From JADGOV01 sp963814355 (GTDB lineage Bacteria > Actinomycetota > Actinomycetes > JADGOV01): a stretch of DNA of 64,000 nt. The notes beneath the pieces are model-generated. The model did no database searches, was not told where the DNA came from, and saw only the letters and a program-made list of their open reading frames with translations. The stretch is taken from NCBI GenBank assembly GCA_963814355.1, contig CAWFCZ010000018.1, positions 62,001 to 126,000 on the forward strand, read 5' to 3'. A program made the position numbers and the translations under genes. Positions within the stretch are counted from its first letter, which is position 1, and each line of letters starts with the position of its first letter. Shown one piece after another: positions 1-7,904 of the stretch.

Positions 1-492
1 CAGGTCGCCGGCGGTGTCGGCCTTCCGGATCTCCTCGGTGATCACCCCGTACACGGGGCCGGTGTCCAGGCCCGCCTCCAGCCGGAACGTGCTCGCGCCG
101 GTCACCTCGTCCCCGGCGAGGATGGCGTGCTGTACCGGGGCCGCGCCGCGCCAGGCCGGCAGCAGGGAGAAGTGCAGGTTCACCCAGCCCCGAGGTGGGA
201 CGGCCAGCGCCGTCGGGGGGACGAGGGCGCCGTAGGCGACCACTGGGCAGCACTGCGGCGCCAGCCCCCGCAGCCGGTCGAGGAAGGCCGGCTCCGAGAG
301 TCGATCCGGGGTCAGAACCTCCAGTCCGGCATCGCCCGCCCGAGCCTTGACCGGACTGGCGGTGACCCGGCGACCACGCCCCGCCGGGGCGTCCGGCCTG
401 GTCAGCACCGCGATTACCTCGTGGCGCGAGGTCAGCAACGCCTCCAGGCTCGGTAGCGCCGCCTCCGGTGTCCCGGCGAACAGGACCCGCAC
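1..492 (-). CDS. fmt: Methionyl-tRNA formyltransferase, C-terminus outside the window
   Basis: Formylates initiator Met-tRNA with 10-formyltetrahydrofolate in the cytoplasm. Only the first 164 residues are present; the gene runs off the left edge. The GTG start at 492 opens VRVLFAGTPEAALPSLEAL, the typical family N-terminus. The catalytic stretch NLHFSLLPAWRGAAPV carries the conserved Asn and His of the formyltransferase site, and the downstream loop ending LDTGPV supplies the expected Asp. It starts 3 bp after the def stop codon, the usual def-fmt operon order, so the enzymes that add and remove the formyl group are co-transcribed. Identification is firm. The C-terminal tRNA-binding domain cannot be judged from this window. 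Confidence 0.95.
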   Translation of the reverse strand, partial: MRVLFAGTPEAALPSLEALLTSRHEVIAVLTRPDAPAGRGRRVTASPVKARAGDAGLEVLTPDRLSEPAFLDRLRGLAPQCCPVVAYGALVPPTALAVPPRGWVNLHFSLLPAWRGAAPVQHAILAGDEVTGASTFRLEAGLDTGPVYGVITEEIRKADTAGDL

Positions 493-495
493 GCG

Positions 496-1044
496 CTAGC
501 GGCCGGTGCCGTACATCGGGTGCGGCGAGACCTTGACCAACGGCGGGGTCCCGTTGGCCCACTCCGCCTCGTTGATGGCCCGCATCGCCCGCTTGCGGGT
601 GGCCCGGTCGAGCCGGTCGATGAACAGCACGCCGTCGAGATGGTCGATCTCGTGCTGCGCGCAGCGGGCCATCATGTCGCTGGCGTCGAGGACGACCGGC
701 TCGCCGTGCACCGTGAAGCCGGTCACCCGGGCACGCAGCGCCCGCACACACGGGAACCACAGGCCGGGGAAGGACAGGCAGCCCTCGTCGCCCTCCTGCT
801 CCTCGGCGGAGAGCTCGGCGATCGTCGGGTTGACCAGGTGGCCCACGCTGTCGTCGATGGCGTAACTGAACACCCGCAGCCCGACGCCGATCTGGGGCGC
901 CGCGAGGCCGGCGCCCTCCTCGGCGAGCATGGTGTCGGTCAGGTCGCTGACCAGGTTCCGGAGTTCGCGGTCGAAGCTGGTCACCGGGTCGGCGGGCGTA
1001 CGCAGAATGGGGTCGCCGAAGAGCCGGACGGGTCGGATGGCCAC
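496..1044 (-). CDS. def: Peptide deformylase
   Basis: Removes the N-formyl group from nascent proteins; cytoplasmic metalloenzyme. The 182-residue protein has all three family motifs: GAGLAAPQ (residues 44-51), EGCLS (87-91, metal ligand Cys89) and HEIDH (131-135, two His ligands plus the catalytic Glu). The GTG start at 1044 is six bases downstream of a TAGAAT box, which supports this start and suggests a leaderless mRNA. It lies upstream of fmt and downstream of priA on the same strand; the 54-bp gap after priA and the box at 1051-1056 suggest def-fmt has its own promoter. Length is normal for an actinobacterial type 1 deformylase. Confidence 0.96.
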   Translation of the reverse strand: MAIRPVRLFGDPILRTPADPVTSFDRELRNLVSDLTDTMLAEEGAGLAAPQIGVGLRVFSYAIDDSVGHLVNPTIAELSAEEQEGDEGCLSFPGLWFPCVRALRARVTGFTVHGEPVVLDASDMMARCAQHEIDHLDGVLFIDRLDRATRKRAMRAINEAEWANGTPPLVKVSPHPMYGTGR

Positions 1045-1050
1045 TGAGCG

Positions 1051-1056
1051 ATTCTA
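1051..1056 (-). promoter_or_regulatory. -10 box of def, leaderless type
   Basis: Read on the minus strand this is TAGAAT followed by exactly six bases and the def GTG start. No Shine-Dalgarno sequence is visible. The same spacing recurs before many other starts in this window. Confidence 0.55.
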
Positions 1057-1098
1057 CCGGCGGTGGCCCGCTCGGCCTCCGAGCGCTTCCCGCGGTGA

Positions 1099-3039
1099 TC
1101 ACAGCGGCTCCCGCGGGTCGAGTTCGACGCGTGCCGGCTCGGCGGCCTTGCGGGCACTGCGCTTCGACAGCGCCCGCTTCAGCGCCCTGGCCAGCTCCGG
1201 GCCGTCCCGGCGGTGAACCCGGAGTACGGCCCGCTCCCGCCCGTCCGACACCGGTACGGGGCCGAGCGCGTCAAGCCGGTCGCCGAGCCCGCCATCGCTG
1301 CGCAGGCCGGCGAGCAGGTCGGCGAGCGCCTCGGGTGCGGCGTCGACGGCCGCCAGCCGGGTGGCCGGCGGGAAGCGCAATGCCGTTCGCTCAGCCATCT
1401 CGCGCCAGGCCTGCTCCTGCGGATCCCAGCGGAGCAAGGCCCGCACAACCGGCAGCTCGTGGTCGGCAACAACCAGCACCCGGCCCTGCGGGGCCGGCCG
1501 GGCCAGCGCGGCGGCGTTCATCCAGCGCCGCAGCGTCTCCTCGGCCGCCCGTAACCCAGGTCGGCCGAGCAGCGCCCAGCCGTCGAGGAGCAGCACCGCG
1601 GCGTACCCGCCCTCGGCGACCGGCTCGGCACCGGGGGTGGCGACGACCAGGGCGGACGCCGGGCCGACCGTGGACAGCACACGGTCCCCGCCGCTGAGCA
1701 GGAGCGGAACGCCGGGAAAGGCACGGCCGAGTTCCTCGGCGGTCCTCGCGTCGCCGGTCACCGTGGTGCGCAGCCGTCCGCCGTCGCACTCCGCGCACCG
1801 CCAGTCGGCCGCCGTCCGCCGGCACCAGCGGCAGGCCGGCGTGGCCTGCCGCGCCATCCGCCCCAACGGCCCGCCGCACCGTTCGCACCGGGCGGCGGCC
1901 CGGCAGTCCTGGCAGCCGAGTCCCGGCTGGTACCCGCTACGCGGCGTCTGGACCAGCACCGGCCCCTCGCCCAGGGCGGCCTTGGCGACCTCCCAGGCCG
2001 CGGACGGCAGCCGGGCGGCCCGAGCCGCCGGATCCCGGGTCAGGTGCACGTCGGTGCCGGCGGCGGTGATCCGCGGCGCGGCAGCCCGTACCGTGATCCG
2101 GTCCGCGGTGATCGGCCGAGCCCAGCGGCTGGCCAGCAGCGAGAAGGCCTCCACGCTGGGCGCGAAGCCGCCGATCAGCGCCCCGGCTCCGGTGAGATGG
2201 GCCCGGAGCACGAGGGTGTCCCGGGCCGTCCCGTACGGTGCCCGCGGCTCGTCGTGCAGGTCGTCGCCGTCATCCCAGATGACCACCAGCCCGAGGTCCC
2301 GGACCGGGGCGTACGCCGCCGAACGGGTCCCGACGACCGCGGCCACGCTGCCCCTGCACACCGCCAGAAACCGCCGGTACCGCTCGGCCGGACCCAGCTC
2401 CGCGGCCAGCACGACGTGCCGCCCGGGCCCGCCGAGGGCAGCCAGCAGCGCCGCGTCCACCCGCGCCAGGTCACGGGCGTCCGGCACCACGACCACAGCT
2501 CCCCGCCCGCTGGCCAGCGTCGCAGCCACGGCCGCGCCGATCTCCGCCGGCCAGTCGGCCCCAGGCAGCGCGGACCACACCGCCCGCGGGGATCTGCCGG
2601 CCGCCAGAGCGTCGAGGAAGGAAGGGCCGGCCCCGTACCTGGCCCAGCCGCCGGGATCCGGTGGGGGCGGGCGGCCCAGCGGCTCGGGCGAGGGCTGCGC
2701 CTCAACCCGGGCGTGTCGCGGCGGCACCGCGAAGCGCAGCACGTCGGCGACGGTGCCGGCGGTCCGCTCGGCCACCGCCCCGGCCAGTGCGGCCACCTCC
2801 GGGGCTAGCACCGGCTCCGGAGACACCACCGTGACCAGCGGAGCCAGCCGCCCCGGGTGCTCGGTGTCCGGCGCGCGAGCCAGCAGGAAGCCGCCGAGGA
2901 GCCGGCCGGCGAAGCGCACCTTGACCCGGCACCCGGCCTGCGCAGCCGCGTCGAGCTCCGGTGGCACCGCGTAGTCGAAGGGCCGGTCGAGGTGAGGATG
3001 CGGCACGTCGACCGCGACGCGGGCGACCGGAAGGTCCAT
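1099..3039 (-). CDS. priA: Primosomal protein N' (PriA), actinobacterial degenerate form
   Basis: Replication-restart protein PriA, 646 residues. The N-terminal DNA-binding domain begins VARVAVDVPHPHLDRPFDY. The zinc-binding cysteines lie in the middle (CQDC, CERCGG, CRWC, CAEC), as in PriA. The helicase core is degenerate: where other PriA proteins have a Walker A loop this one reads GRGAVVVVPDARD with no GxGKT/S, and the Walker B region reads LVVIWDDGDDLHDEPRAP in place of DEEH. This loss is typical of actinobacterial PriA, which is therefore thought not to unwind DNA itself; that point is family knowledge. The ATG at 3039 is six bases downstream of a TAGAAC box. It sits upstream of def-fmt, the common actinobacterial order. 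Confidence 0.93.
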   Translation of the reverse strand: MDLPVARVAVDVPHPHLDRPFDYAVPPELDAAAQAGCRVKVRFAGRLLGGFLLARAPDTEHPGRLAPLVTVVSPEPVLAPEVAALAGAVAERTAGTVADVLRFAVPPRHARVEAQPSPEPLGRPPPPDPGGWARYGAGPSFLDALAAGRSPRAVWSALPGADWPAEIGAAVAATLASGRGAVVVVPDARDLARVDAALLAALGGPGRHVVLAAELGPAERYRRFLAVCRGSVAAVVGTRSAAYAPVRDLGLVVIWDDGDDLHDEPRAPYGTARDTLVLRAHLTGAGALIGGFAPSVEAFSLLASRWARPITADRITVRAAAPRITAAGTDVHLTRDPAARAARLPSAAWEVAKAALGEGPVLVQTPRSGYQPGLGCQDCRAAARCERCGGPLGRMARQATPACRWCRRTAADWRCAECDGGRLRTTVTGDARTAEELGRAFPGVPLLLSGGDRVLSTVGPASALVVATPGAEPVAEGGYAAVLLLDGWALLGRPGLRAAEETLRRWMNAAALARPAPQGRVLVVADHELPVVRALLRWDPQEQAWREMAERTALRFPPATRLAAVDAAPEALADLLAGLRSDGGLGDRLDALGPVPVSDGRERAVLRVHRRDGPELARALKRALSKRSARKAAEPARVELDPREPL

Positions 3040-3084
3040 GCCCCCGTTCTACCGGCCGGGTGTGACGGAAGCAGGATCTCCGCC

Positions 3085-3246
3085 GTGTCGCGGTCAGAGG
3101 CGGTGAGGAGGGCGATCCTCGAGGCTGAACGGGCGCACCGCCGCGCGCGACTCCGGGCAGAGGCTGAGTCACTGCGCAACGACCCCGAGGACGTTGCGGC
3201 ATCGCGTGAGCTGGCCGCAGAGATGGACGCCCTCCGTGCGTGGTGA
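3085..3246 (+). CDS. MazE-like antitoxin, short
   Basis: Probable antitoxin of 53 residues. It begins VSRSEAVRRAILEAERAHR, which looks like a short ribbon-helix-helix or helical DNA-binding segment, and ends DPEDVAASRELAAEMDALRA, an acidic amphipathic tail of the kind that wraps a MazF toxin. The GTG at 3085 is the first plausible start after priA; a CAGGAT box seven bases upstream may be a leaderless -10. The next gene overlaps its stop by 11 bp and is a MazF-like toxin, which supports the call. At 53 residues it is shorter than common MazE proteins (about 70-80), so the true start could lie inside the priA 5' region, or the N-terminus may be lost. Confidence 0.55.
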   Translation: MSRSEAVRRAILEAERAHRRARLRAEAESLRNDPEDVAASRELAAEMDALRAW

Positions 3247-3553
3247 CCTCCACCGGCTCCGAGCACCCAAGCACGGACATGGACACGAGCGGGCCGGGAG
3301 ACGATTCGCCGTGGTGGTGCAGTCCGACGACCTCTTACTGTCCACCTGGATCATCGCGCCGACCTCGACCAGCAGGCGCGAGGCCACCTTTCGCCCCGAG
3401 ATCGAGATCGAAGGCGTGAAAACCCGAGTCATGGTCGAGCAGCTCACCGTGGTCGACCCAGAGACCCGCTTGGGGGACTTCGTCGGGCGGCTCGACGCCG
3501 CGGAGTTGCGCCAGCTCGACACAGCGCTCTTGGCGGTACTGGGCCTGGACTGA
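3236..3553 (+). CDS. MazF/PemK-family mRNA interferase
   Basis: Likely endoribonuclease toxin of 105 residues. The GTG start overlaps the antitoxin stop, giving VRGDLHRLRAPKHGHGHERA. The core shows MazF features: a charged loop followed by RRFAVVVQSDDLLLSTWIIA, a central strand FRPEIEIEGVKTRVMVEQL, and the closing VDPETRLGDFVGRLDAAEL and LLAVLGLD, matching the usual order of basic loop, hydrophobic strands and C-terminal helix. The segment where MazF usually has a Gly-Glu-Arg/Lys-RPV motif is altered (HERAGRRFAV). The pair lies next to priA on the opposite strand, so a chromosomally domesticated toxin-antitoxin unit is the simplest reading. Activity cannot be told from sequence. Confidence 0.7.
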   Translation: MRGDLHRLRAPKHGHGHERAGRRFAVVVQSDDLLLSTWIIAPTSTSRREATFRPEIEIEGVKTRVMVEQLTVVDPETRLGDFVGRLDAAELRQLDTALLAVLGLD

Positions 3554-3559
3554 CGCCAA

Positions 3560-3720
3560 CCCCAGCGTGACCCGATGACATTCACGACCGGCCAGGTTCT
3601 GGCCAGGTCGCCGACGTACTCGATGGCCAGGGCGAGCAGCACGAGGTCTACGCAGGCGTCCGGCAGCCAGTCCAGCGGGTCGGCCAGGTCGTGGACCCGG
3701 AACTCACTGGCAGGTACCCG
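3560..3720 (-). pseudogene. Remnant of a SAM-dependent methyltransferase
   Basis: Read on the minus strand, one frame gives EFRVHDLADPLDWLPDACVD followed by LVLLALAIEYVGDL. This resembles the motif of class I methyltransferases in which an acidic loop (DL..PLDWLP) precedes a hydrophobic strand (VDLVLLALVIHYV) and a helix leading to the Glu-His-Arg-Val-Leu segment. That last segment and the N-terminal SAM-binding loop are missing, and the frame runs into the mazF antisense. No start codon or ribosome site fits. I read it as a decayed gene fragment; a chance match of about 40 residues cannot be fully excluded. Confidence 0.4.
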
Positions 3721-3756
3721 GGCTCGGCAACAGTGCCATACGCACCGGGCAGCCGG

Positions 3757-4089
3757 CTAGTCGCTCGGCAGGCTGACCCCGAGCACGCCCGGTTGATGGC
3801 GCAGGCACTCGTACAGCCGGCCCAACTCGCCGTCATTCGCGTTGTCGACCCGGAACCGGACGTCGTTGAGTCGGACCGAGGCAAGTGTGGAGGTCGATTT
3901 CGGCTCGGGAGTGCTGCGGGCGACGACCCCGGTGCAGGCCACGCGGGCGGCGTCGTGTTGAGCCTGGGTGGCATCGGGGCGGAAGGTGACCACGACCTCG
4001 CGCTGCGTCTGGTACTTGCCGCAGCCGCCGAGCAGCACCGCCACGGCCAGCCCGGGCAGAACGGCGAACCGGGCGCGGGCGAGGGGCAT
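3757..4089 (-). CDS. Small lipoprotein of unknown function
   Basis: A 110-residue exported protein that I do not recognise. The N-terminus MPLARARFAVLPGLAVAVLL is a basic, then hydrophobic signal peptide, followed by GGC, a lipobox whose Cys would be lipidated. The mature part contains VVVTFRPDATQAQHDAARVA and two further Cys residues (in VACTGV and YECLRHQP) that could form a disulfide. The frame stays open to 4119, but a TAGTCT box at 4097-4102 ends only 4-7 bases before two adjacent ATGs (4092 and 4089), so I chose the downstream ATG of a leaderless mRNA. It is divergent from the GH15 gene with 44 bp between starts. Probably membrane-anchored on the outer face; role unknown. Confidence 0.75.
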   Translation of the reverse strand: MPLARARFAVLPGLAVAVLLGGCGKYQTQREVVVTFRPDATQAQHDAARVACTGVVARSTPEPKSTSTLASVRLNDVRFRVDNANDGELGRLYECLRHQPGVLGVSLPSD

Positions 4090-4096
4090 CATGGCC

Positions 4097-4102
4097 AGAC
4101 TA
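4097..4102 (-). promoter_or_regulatory. -10 box of the small lipoprotein gene
   Basis: TAGTCT on the minus strand, four bases before the first ATG and seven before the second ATG of the lipoprotein gene. It favours translation from the start of the mRNA. Confidence 0.45.
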
Positions 4103-4133
4103 ACGTCCGCCCGCCTCACGCGCGAGGAGACCA

Positions 4134-5996
4134 GTGCCGGAACGCATCGAGGACTACGCGCTGATCGGTGACTCCCAGACCGCCGCCCTGGTCGGCCGCA
4201 CCGGCTCTATCGACTGGCTGTGCCTGCCCCGCTTCGACTCCCCGGCCTGCTTCGCCGCGCTGCTCGGCGATGACCGGCACGGGCAGTGGCGCATCGCCCC
4301 CTCCGACGGCGGGACCTGCTCCCGGCGGCGTTATCGCGGCGACACCCTGATCCTGGAAACGGAGTGGGAAACGGCGAACGGCACCGTGCGGGTGATCGAC
4401 ACGATGCCGCCGCGGGGTACGGCGCCAGACATCGTGCGAATCGTGGAAGGCCTGGAAGGCCGGGTCGAGATGAGCAGCGAGCTGCGGCTGCGCTTCGACT
4501 ACGGCCAGACCGTGCCGTGGGTCCGGTCCATAGACGGCGTACTGGCCGCGGTGGCCGGCCCGAACGCCGTCTGGCTCCGCACCCCGGTGCCCTCCCACGG
4601 CCGTGACTTCACCACCTACAACGACTTCGCGGTCGGCCGCGGGGACCGGGTGCCGTTCGTCCTGACCTGGCACGAGTCGCACCTGCCGCGGCCGAAGGCG
4701 ACCGACCCCGAGCACGCCCTTGAGCAGACCGAAACCTGGTGGCGGAACTGGATGACCTCGTGCAGCTACGACGGGGAATGGCGCGACGCCGTCATCCGGT
4801 CGCTGATCACCCTCAAGGGCCTCACGTATCACCCGACCGGGGCGATCGTGGCCGCGACCACGACGTCGCTGCCGGAAATGATCGGCGGGGTACGCAACTG
4901 GGACTACCGCTACTGCTGGCTGCGCGATGCCACCTTCACGTTGCAGGCACTGCTCTACTCCGGCTTCCGCACCGAGGCCAGGGCCTGGCGGGACTGGTTG
5001 CTGCGGGCCGTGGCCGGCGACCCTGCCCGGCTGCAGATTCTCTACGGACTCTGCGGCGAACGGCGGATCACCGAGTACGAAGCACCGTGGCTGCCCGGCT
5101 ACGAAGGCTCCACGCCGGTACGGATCGGCAACGCCGCAGTCGACCAGTTCCAACTCGACGTATGGGGGGAGGTGCTCGACGGGCTGTACCTGGCCCGGGA
5201 GAGCGGCCTGGCCGCCGAGGAGCAGGCCTGGCGGCTGCAGCTGGCGCTGGTGCGCTTCCTGGAGGAGTCCTGGGACCGGGCGGACGAGTCACTGTGGGAA
5301 ATCCGCGGACCATCGCAGCATTTCGTGCACTCCAAGGTGATGGCCTGGGTGGGGATCGACCGGGCGGTGCGTTCGGTGGAGCAGAGCGGGTTCGACGGTC
5401 CGCTCGACCGCTGGCGGCGGCTCCGGGCTGAGATCCACGACGACGTGTGCGCGAAGGGGTACGACTCGCTGCGTAACACCTTCACCCAGTTCTACGGCTC
5501 GAAAGGTTTGGACGCGGCGCTGCTGCTGCTGCCGCAGGTGGGCTTCCTGCCGGCCACCGACGAGCGGATCGTCGGCACCGTCCGCGCCGTGCAGCGGGAG
5601 CTCTGCGCCGACGGATTCATCCAGCGTTACGACACTTCCGAGGGGCTCGACGGCCTCCCGCCGGGCGAAGGTGCGTTCCTCGCCTGCACCTTCTGGCTGG
5701 CCGACGATCTGCACCTGATCGGCGAACAGCAGGAGGCCCGCGAGGTCTTCGAACGGTTGCTCGGCCTGCGTAACGACGTCGGGCTGCTGGCCGAGGAGTA
5801 CGACCCGAAGCTCGGCCGTCAGCTCGGCAACACGCCGCAGGCCTTCAGCCACGTACCGCTGGTCAACACTGCCCGTACGCTGTCCACCTCGGGACACCAG
5901 GCCGGGCACATACTCCGGCAGCGGCCCGCCTCGCGCCCGCAGTCCCGGCCGGCGGAGCGCTCACCCGCTGCGCACCAAGCCGACGACAGCTGGTAG
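4134..5996 (+). CDS. GH15 glycoside hydrolase (glucoamylase or trehalase type)
   Basis: Cytoplasmic inverting alpha-glucosidase of family GH15, 620 residues, no signal peptide. It begins MPERIEDYALIGDSQTAALV, the N-terminus of the bacterial GH15 proteins that include actinobacterial trehalases. The (alpha/alpha)6 barrel motif WDYRYCWLRDATFTLQAL is present. The catalytic acid is likely Glu389 in LWEIRG and the base Glu554 or Glu555 in AEEYDPK. The GTG start at 4134 follows an AGGAG sequence. A trehalose-forming operon lies about 21 kb downstream, so hydrolysis of trehalose or of maltooligosaccharides are both plausible; sequence alone does not decide. Its last 36 bp overlap the end of the convergent sirtuin gene. 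Confidence 0.93.
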   Translation: MPERIEDYALIGDSQTAALVGRTGSIDWLCLPRFDSPACFAALLGDDRHGQWRIAPSDGGTCSRRRYRGDTLILETEWETANGTVRVIDTMPPRGTAPDIVRIVEGLEGRVEMSSELRLRFDYGQTVPWVRSIDGVLAAVAGPNAVWLRTPVPSHGRDFTTYNDFAVGRGDRVPFVLTWHESHLPRPKATDPEHALEQTETWWRNWMTSCSYDGEWRDAVIRSLITLKGLTYHPTGAIVAATTTSLPEMIGGVRNWDYRYCWLRDATFTLQALLYSGFRTEARAWRDWLLRAVAGDPARLQILYGLCGERRITEYEAPWLPGYEGSTPVRIGNAAVDQFQLDVWGEVLDGLYLARESGLAAEEQAWRLQLALVRFLEESWDRADESLWEIRGPSQHFVHSKVMAWVGIDRAVRSVEQSGFDGPLDRWRRLRAEIHDDVCAKGYDSLRNTFTQFYGSKGLDAALLLLPQVGFLPATDERIVGTVRAVQRELCADGFIQRYDTSEGLDGLPPGEGAFLACTFWLADDLHLIGEQQEAREVFERLLGLRNDVGLLAEEYDPKLGRQLGNTPQAFSHVPLVNTARTLSTSGHQAGHILRQRPASRPQSRPAERSPAAHQADDSW

Positions 5997-6749
5997 CACG
6001 ACCCCGATCGGCTCGCGCAGCACGGCTCCTCCGGTCGCCGCGGCGAGTTCGTCGTACGGCGTGGGTTGAGCGTTGACGACCACGAGCCTGGCCCCCGTCT
6101 CGGCCGCGACCCGGCACAACCCGGCCGCGGGCTGCACGGTGAGGGAACTGCCGACAGCCAGGAACAGGTCGCAACCCCGGGCCGCGGACAGCGCGCGCCG
6201 CAACACGGCCTCCTCCAGCGGCTGGCCGAAGCTGATGGTCGCGGACTTGAGCAGGCCGCCGCAGGAGCGACACGGCGGATCCGGCAGGGCCGCGTTGATC
6301 CGGGCTAACTCCGACTCCATCGACGTACGGACCCCGCAGGCCAGGCACCGCACCGCCAGGATCGTGCCGTGCAGCTCGACCACCAGATCCGGCGTCGAGC
6401 CGGCGCGCTGATGCAGACCGTCGATATTCTGGGTGAGCAGCGCCCGCAGCGTGCCGGCGTGCTCCAGCGCCGCGAGCGCCTGGTGCCCGGAGTTCGGGGT
6501 GGCGGCCCACACCCCGTGCTCCCGGCGGTGCTGCCAGGCGCGGCGGCGAACCTGCGGGTCGGCCACGTAATCGGCGAAGGTGACGGTGCGCTGCGCCTGC
6601 GGATCGCGGGTCCAGACGCCGTTCGGCCCCCGGTAGTCCGGGATGCCGGAGTCGGTAGAGATGCCGGCCCCGGTCAGCACGGTGATCGCCGCAGCGTCGG
6701 CCACCCACCCGGACAGCTGGACGATCGAGGCGGAGATACTGTCGGGCAC
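5961..6749 (-). CDS. SIR2-family NAD-dependent protein deacylase
   Basis: Sirtuin of 262 residues that removes acyl groups from lysine using NAD. The NAD-binding signature TGAGISTDSGIPDYRG is near the N-terminus, followed by TQNIDGLHQRAG and the catalytic His in ELHGTI. The zinc knuckle is complete: CLACG and CRSCGG. GSSLTVQPAAGL and VVVNAQPTP match the late NAD-binding segments. The GTG start at 6749 sits six bases downstream of TAGCGT, indicating a leaderless mRNA. The gene converges on and overlaps the GH15 gene by 36 bp. The Tyr and Arg pair typical of desuccinylases is not evident, so deacetylase is the safer label. Confidence 0.94.
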   Translation of the reverse strand: MPDSISASIVQLSGWVADAAAITVLTGAGISTDSGIPDYRGPNGVWTRDPQAQRTVTFADYVADPQVRRRAWQHRREHGVWAATPNSGHQALAALEHAGTLRALLTQNIDGLHQRAGSTPDLVVELHGTILAVRCLACGVRTSMESELARINAALPDPPCRSCGGLLKSATISFGQPLEEAVLRRALSAARGCDLFLAVGSSLTVQPAAGLCRVAAETGARLVVVNAQPTPYDELAAATGGAVLREPIGVVLPAVVGLVRSG

Positions 6750-6755
6750 GAACCC

Positions 6756-6761
6756 ACGCTA
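6756..6761 (-). promoter_or_regulatory. -10 box of the sirtuin gene, leaderless type
   Basis: TAGCGT on the minus strand, six bases before the GTG start. The same hexamer and spacing occur before RNase D at 57165. Confidence 0.55.
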
Positions 6762-6820
6762 GCTCGATGCGTCATGCTTCCCTGAGACGCGTGAGGCCCC
6801 GGACGACTGGAGGTGTTGCG

Positions 6821-7057
6821 GTGAGCGCCGCACTGGCCGGACCTGTACTGGCCGCCGGGAAAGAGATCTTGGGCATCGAGTCCGGCGGCTTCGTCATGAT
6901 CGTGGTGAGCCTGGTCGCCCTGCTGCTCGGGGTGCCGATCGCCGCCCGGCTCGGCAATTCCGACACGACGGTGTTCCGCCGCACTGGTGTCGTGTACGGC
7001 GCGTTCATGCTCGTTCTGCTGTTCGGGGCCTTTCTGATCGTCAAGCAGACGCACTAG
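6821..7057 (+). CDS. Small two-helix membrane protein
   Basis: Membrane protein of 78 residues with no recognised family. The start is GTG at 6821, preceded at six bases by a strong GGAGGT ribosome site; the longer frame from 6767 has no such site. Two hydrophobic helices are visible, GGFVMIVVSLVALLLGVPIA and the segment FMLVLLFGAFLIVKQTH at the C-terminus, joined by a short basic loop containing RLGNSDTTVFRRTG. Small proteins of this shape are common in actinomycetes. It is divergent from the sirtuin gene; nothing in the context suggests a role. Confidence 0.75.
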   Translation: MSAALAGPVLAAGKEILGIESGGFVMIVVSLVALLLGVPIAARLGNSDTTVFRRTGVVYGAFMLVLLFGAFLIVKQTH

Positions 7058-7197
7058 CCACGGCGGCTTCGATGGGTCATGTGCCGTTTCCGGATTCTCA
7101 CCCCGACGGCTCGGCGGGAGACTACGGAGCGTGACCTAGCACTGCCGCATCGATGGGCCGACGTGTCGGGCTGGGGCGCGGTCGCAAGCCCCACGGC

Positions 7198-7776
7198 CTA
7201 CGAGGCGCGCTGCTCATCGGCAAGCCGGTCGAGCAGCCACGCGCGAGCGAGTGTCGAGGCCGGCAAGTGTCGAGCGGTTGCGACGCGCTGCATGGTCGCG
7301 TACTCGTCCGCGCTTAGCCGCACGGTGAACAGATGACTGCGCCGGTTAAGACGGCTCACCGTGTGCTCGACACCAGTCGGGTACGGCGCGTCGGGGTCGG
7401 CCACCACCTCGTCCTCGATGCGCCGCGCGTCGGCGCGGCTTTCCTGTTCCCAGTGCAGCGGAACGTCATTCTGGGTCATTGCTGAGCCCCTCCAGAGGGC
7501 AAGGTCGCGACCGGTTGCCGGCCAGGCGGTGCGCCCGTGCCAGCGGCCGTCGATGCCCAGATGCGCCAGGACGACCAGTACCCGTCCGGCGCTGGGTGCG
7601 AAGCCGACGGTCGCGGCCGCCCCGACCCGCGAACGCGGATAGGGGTCGATCAGCACGGCGCGCTCGTCGTTGACGGCCTCTTGTGTCCACTCGACGGCGA
7701 CGTCGAGCGCATCGGGGTAACGCCGGGAGCGTGTGGCGATGTGGTGCGCATCCTCCTCGGCCCACTCGATCCACAC
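7198..7776 (-). CDS. Toxin and antitoxin domains in one reading frame
   Basis: A 192-residue frame that reads like a two-gene toxin-antitoxin unit without a stop between the genes. Residues 1-99 (from VWIEWAEEDAHHIATRSRRY to TAWPATGRDLALWRGSA) resemble the small BrnT/DUF4258-type toxins: an N-terminal helix with a His, then strands around RSRVGAAATVGFAP and VLVVLAHLGIDGRWHG. Residues 100-192 begin MTQNDVPLHWEQ and end with a ribbon-helix-helix segment, HLFTVRLSADEYATMQRVA followed by RHLPASTLARAWLLDRLA. A strong internal ribosome site stands before Met100, so a separate antitoxin may also be made. The GTG start at 7776 is preceded by a TACATA box at six bases. Toxin-first order agrees with BrnTA. 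Family assignment is moderate. Confidence 0.65.
   Translation of the reverse strand: MWIEWAEEDAHHIATRSRRYPDALDVAVEWTQEAVNDERAVLIDPYPRSRVGAAATVGFAPSAGRVLVVLAHLGIDGRWHGRTAWPATGRDLALWRGSAMTQNDVPLHWEQESRADARRIEDEVVADPDAPYPTGVEHTVSRLNRRSHLFTVRLSADEYATMQRVATARHLPASTLARAWLLDRLADEQRAS
7487..7493 (-). promoter_or_regulatory. Internal ribosome binding site before the antitoxin domain
   Basis: GGAGGGG on the minus strand, seven bases before an in-frame ATG (7479-7477) that begins the ribbon-helix-helix half of the toxin-antitoxin frame. It would allow the antitoxin to be made alone and in excess. Confidence 0.6.
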
Positions 7777-7782
7777 GCTCAG

Positions 7783-7788
7783 TATGTA
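7783..7788 (-). promoter_or_regulatory. -10 box of the fused toxin-antitoxin gene
   Basis: TACATA on the minus strand, six bases before the GTG at 7776; no Shine-Dalgarno sequence at that start. Confidence 0.4.
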
Positions 7789-7904
7789 CCACAGGGACCT
7801 ACAACGTCACACAAGTGTCGTCGGCACGCTGGTGGTCAGCGGGTAGCACGCGACCGGAACGTCCCCAACCTCGGAGACTCGGCATTCGGGAATGACAAGA
7901 CGAA

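Noticed and set aside
1361..2974. 537-codon open frame antisense to priA
   Set aside because: Low-complexity Ser/Arg/Pro composition and no ribosome site; shadow of priA.
4116..5153. 345-codon frame antisense to the GH15 gene
   Set aside because: Compositional shadow; sense strand has catalytic residues and a good start.
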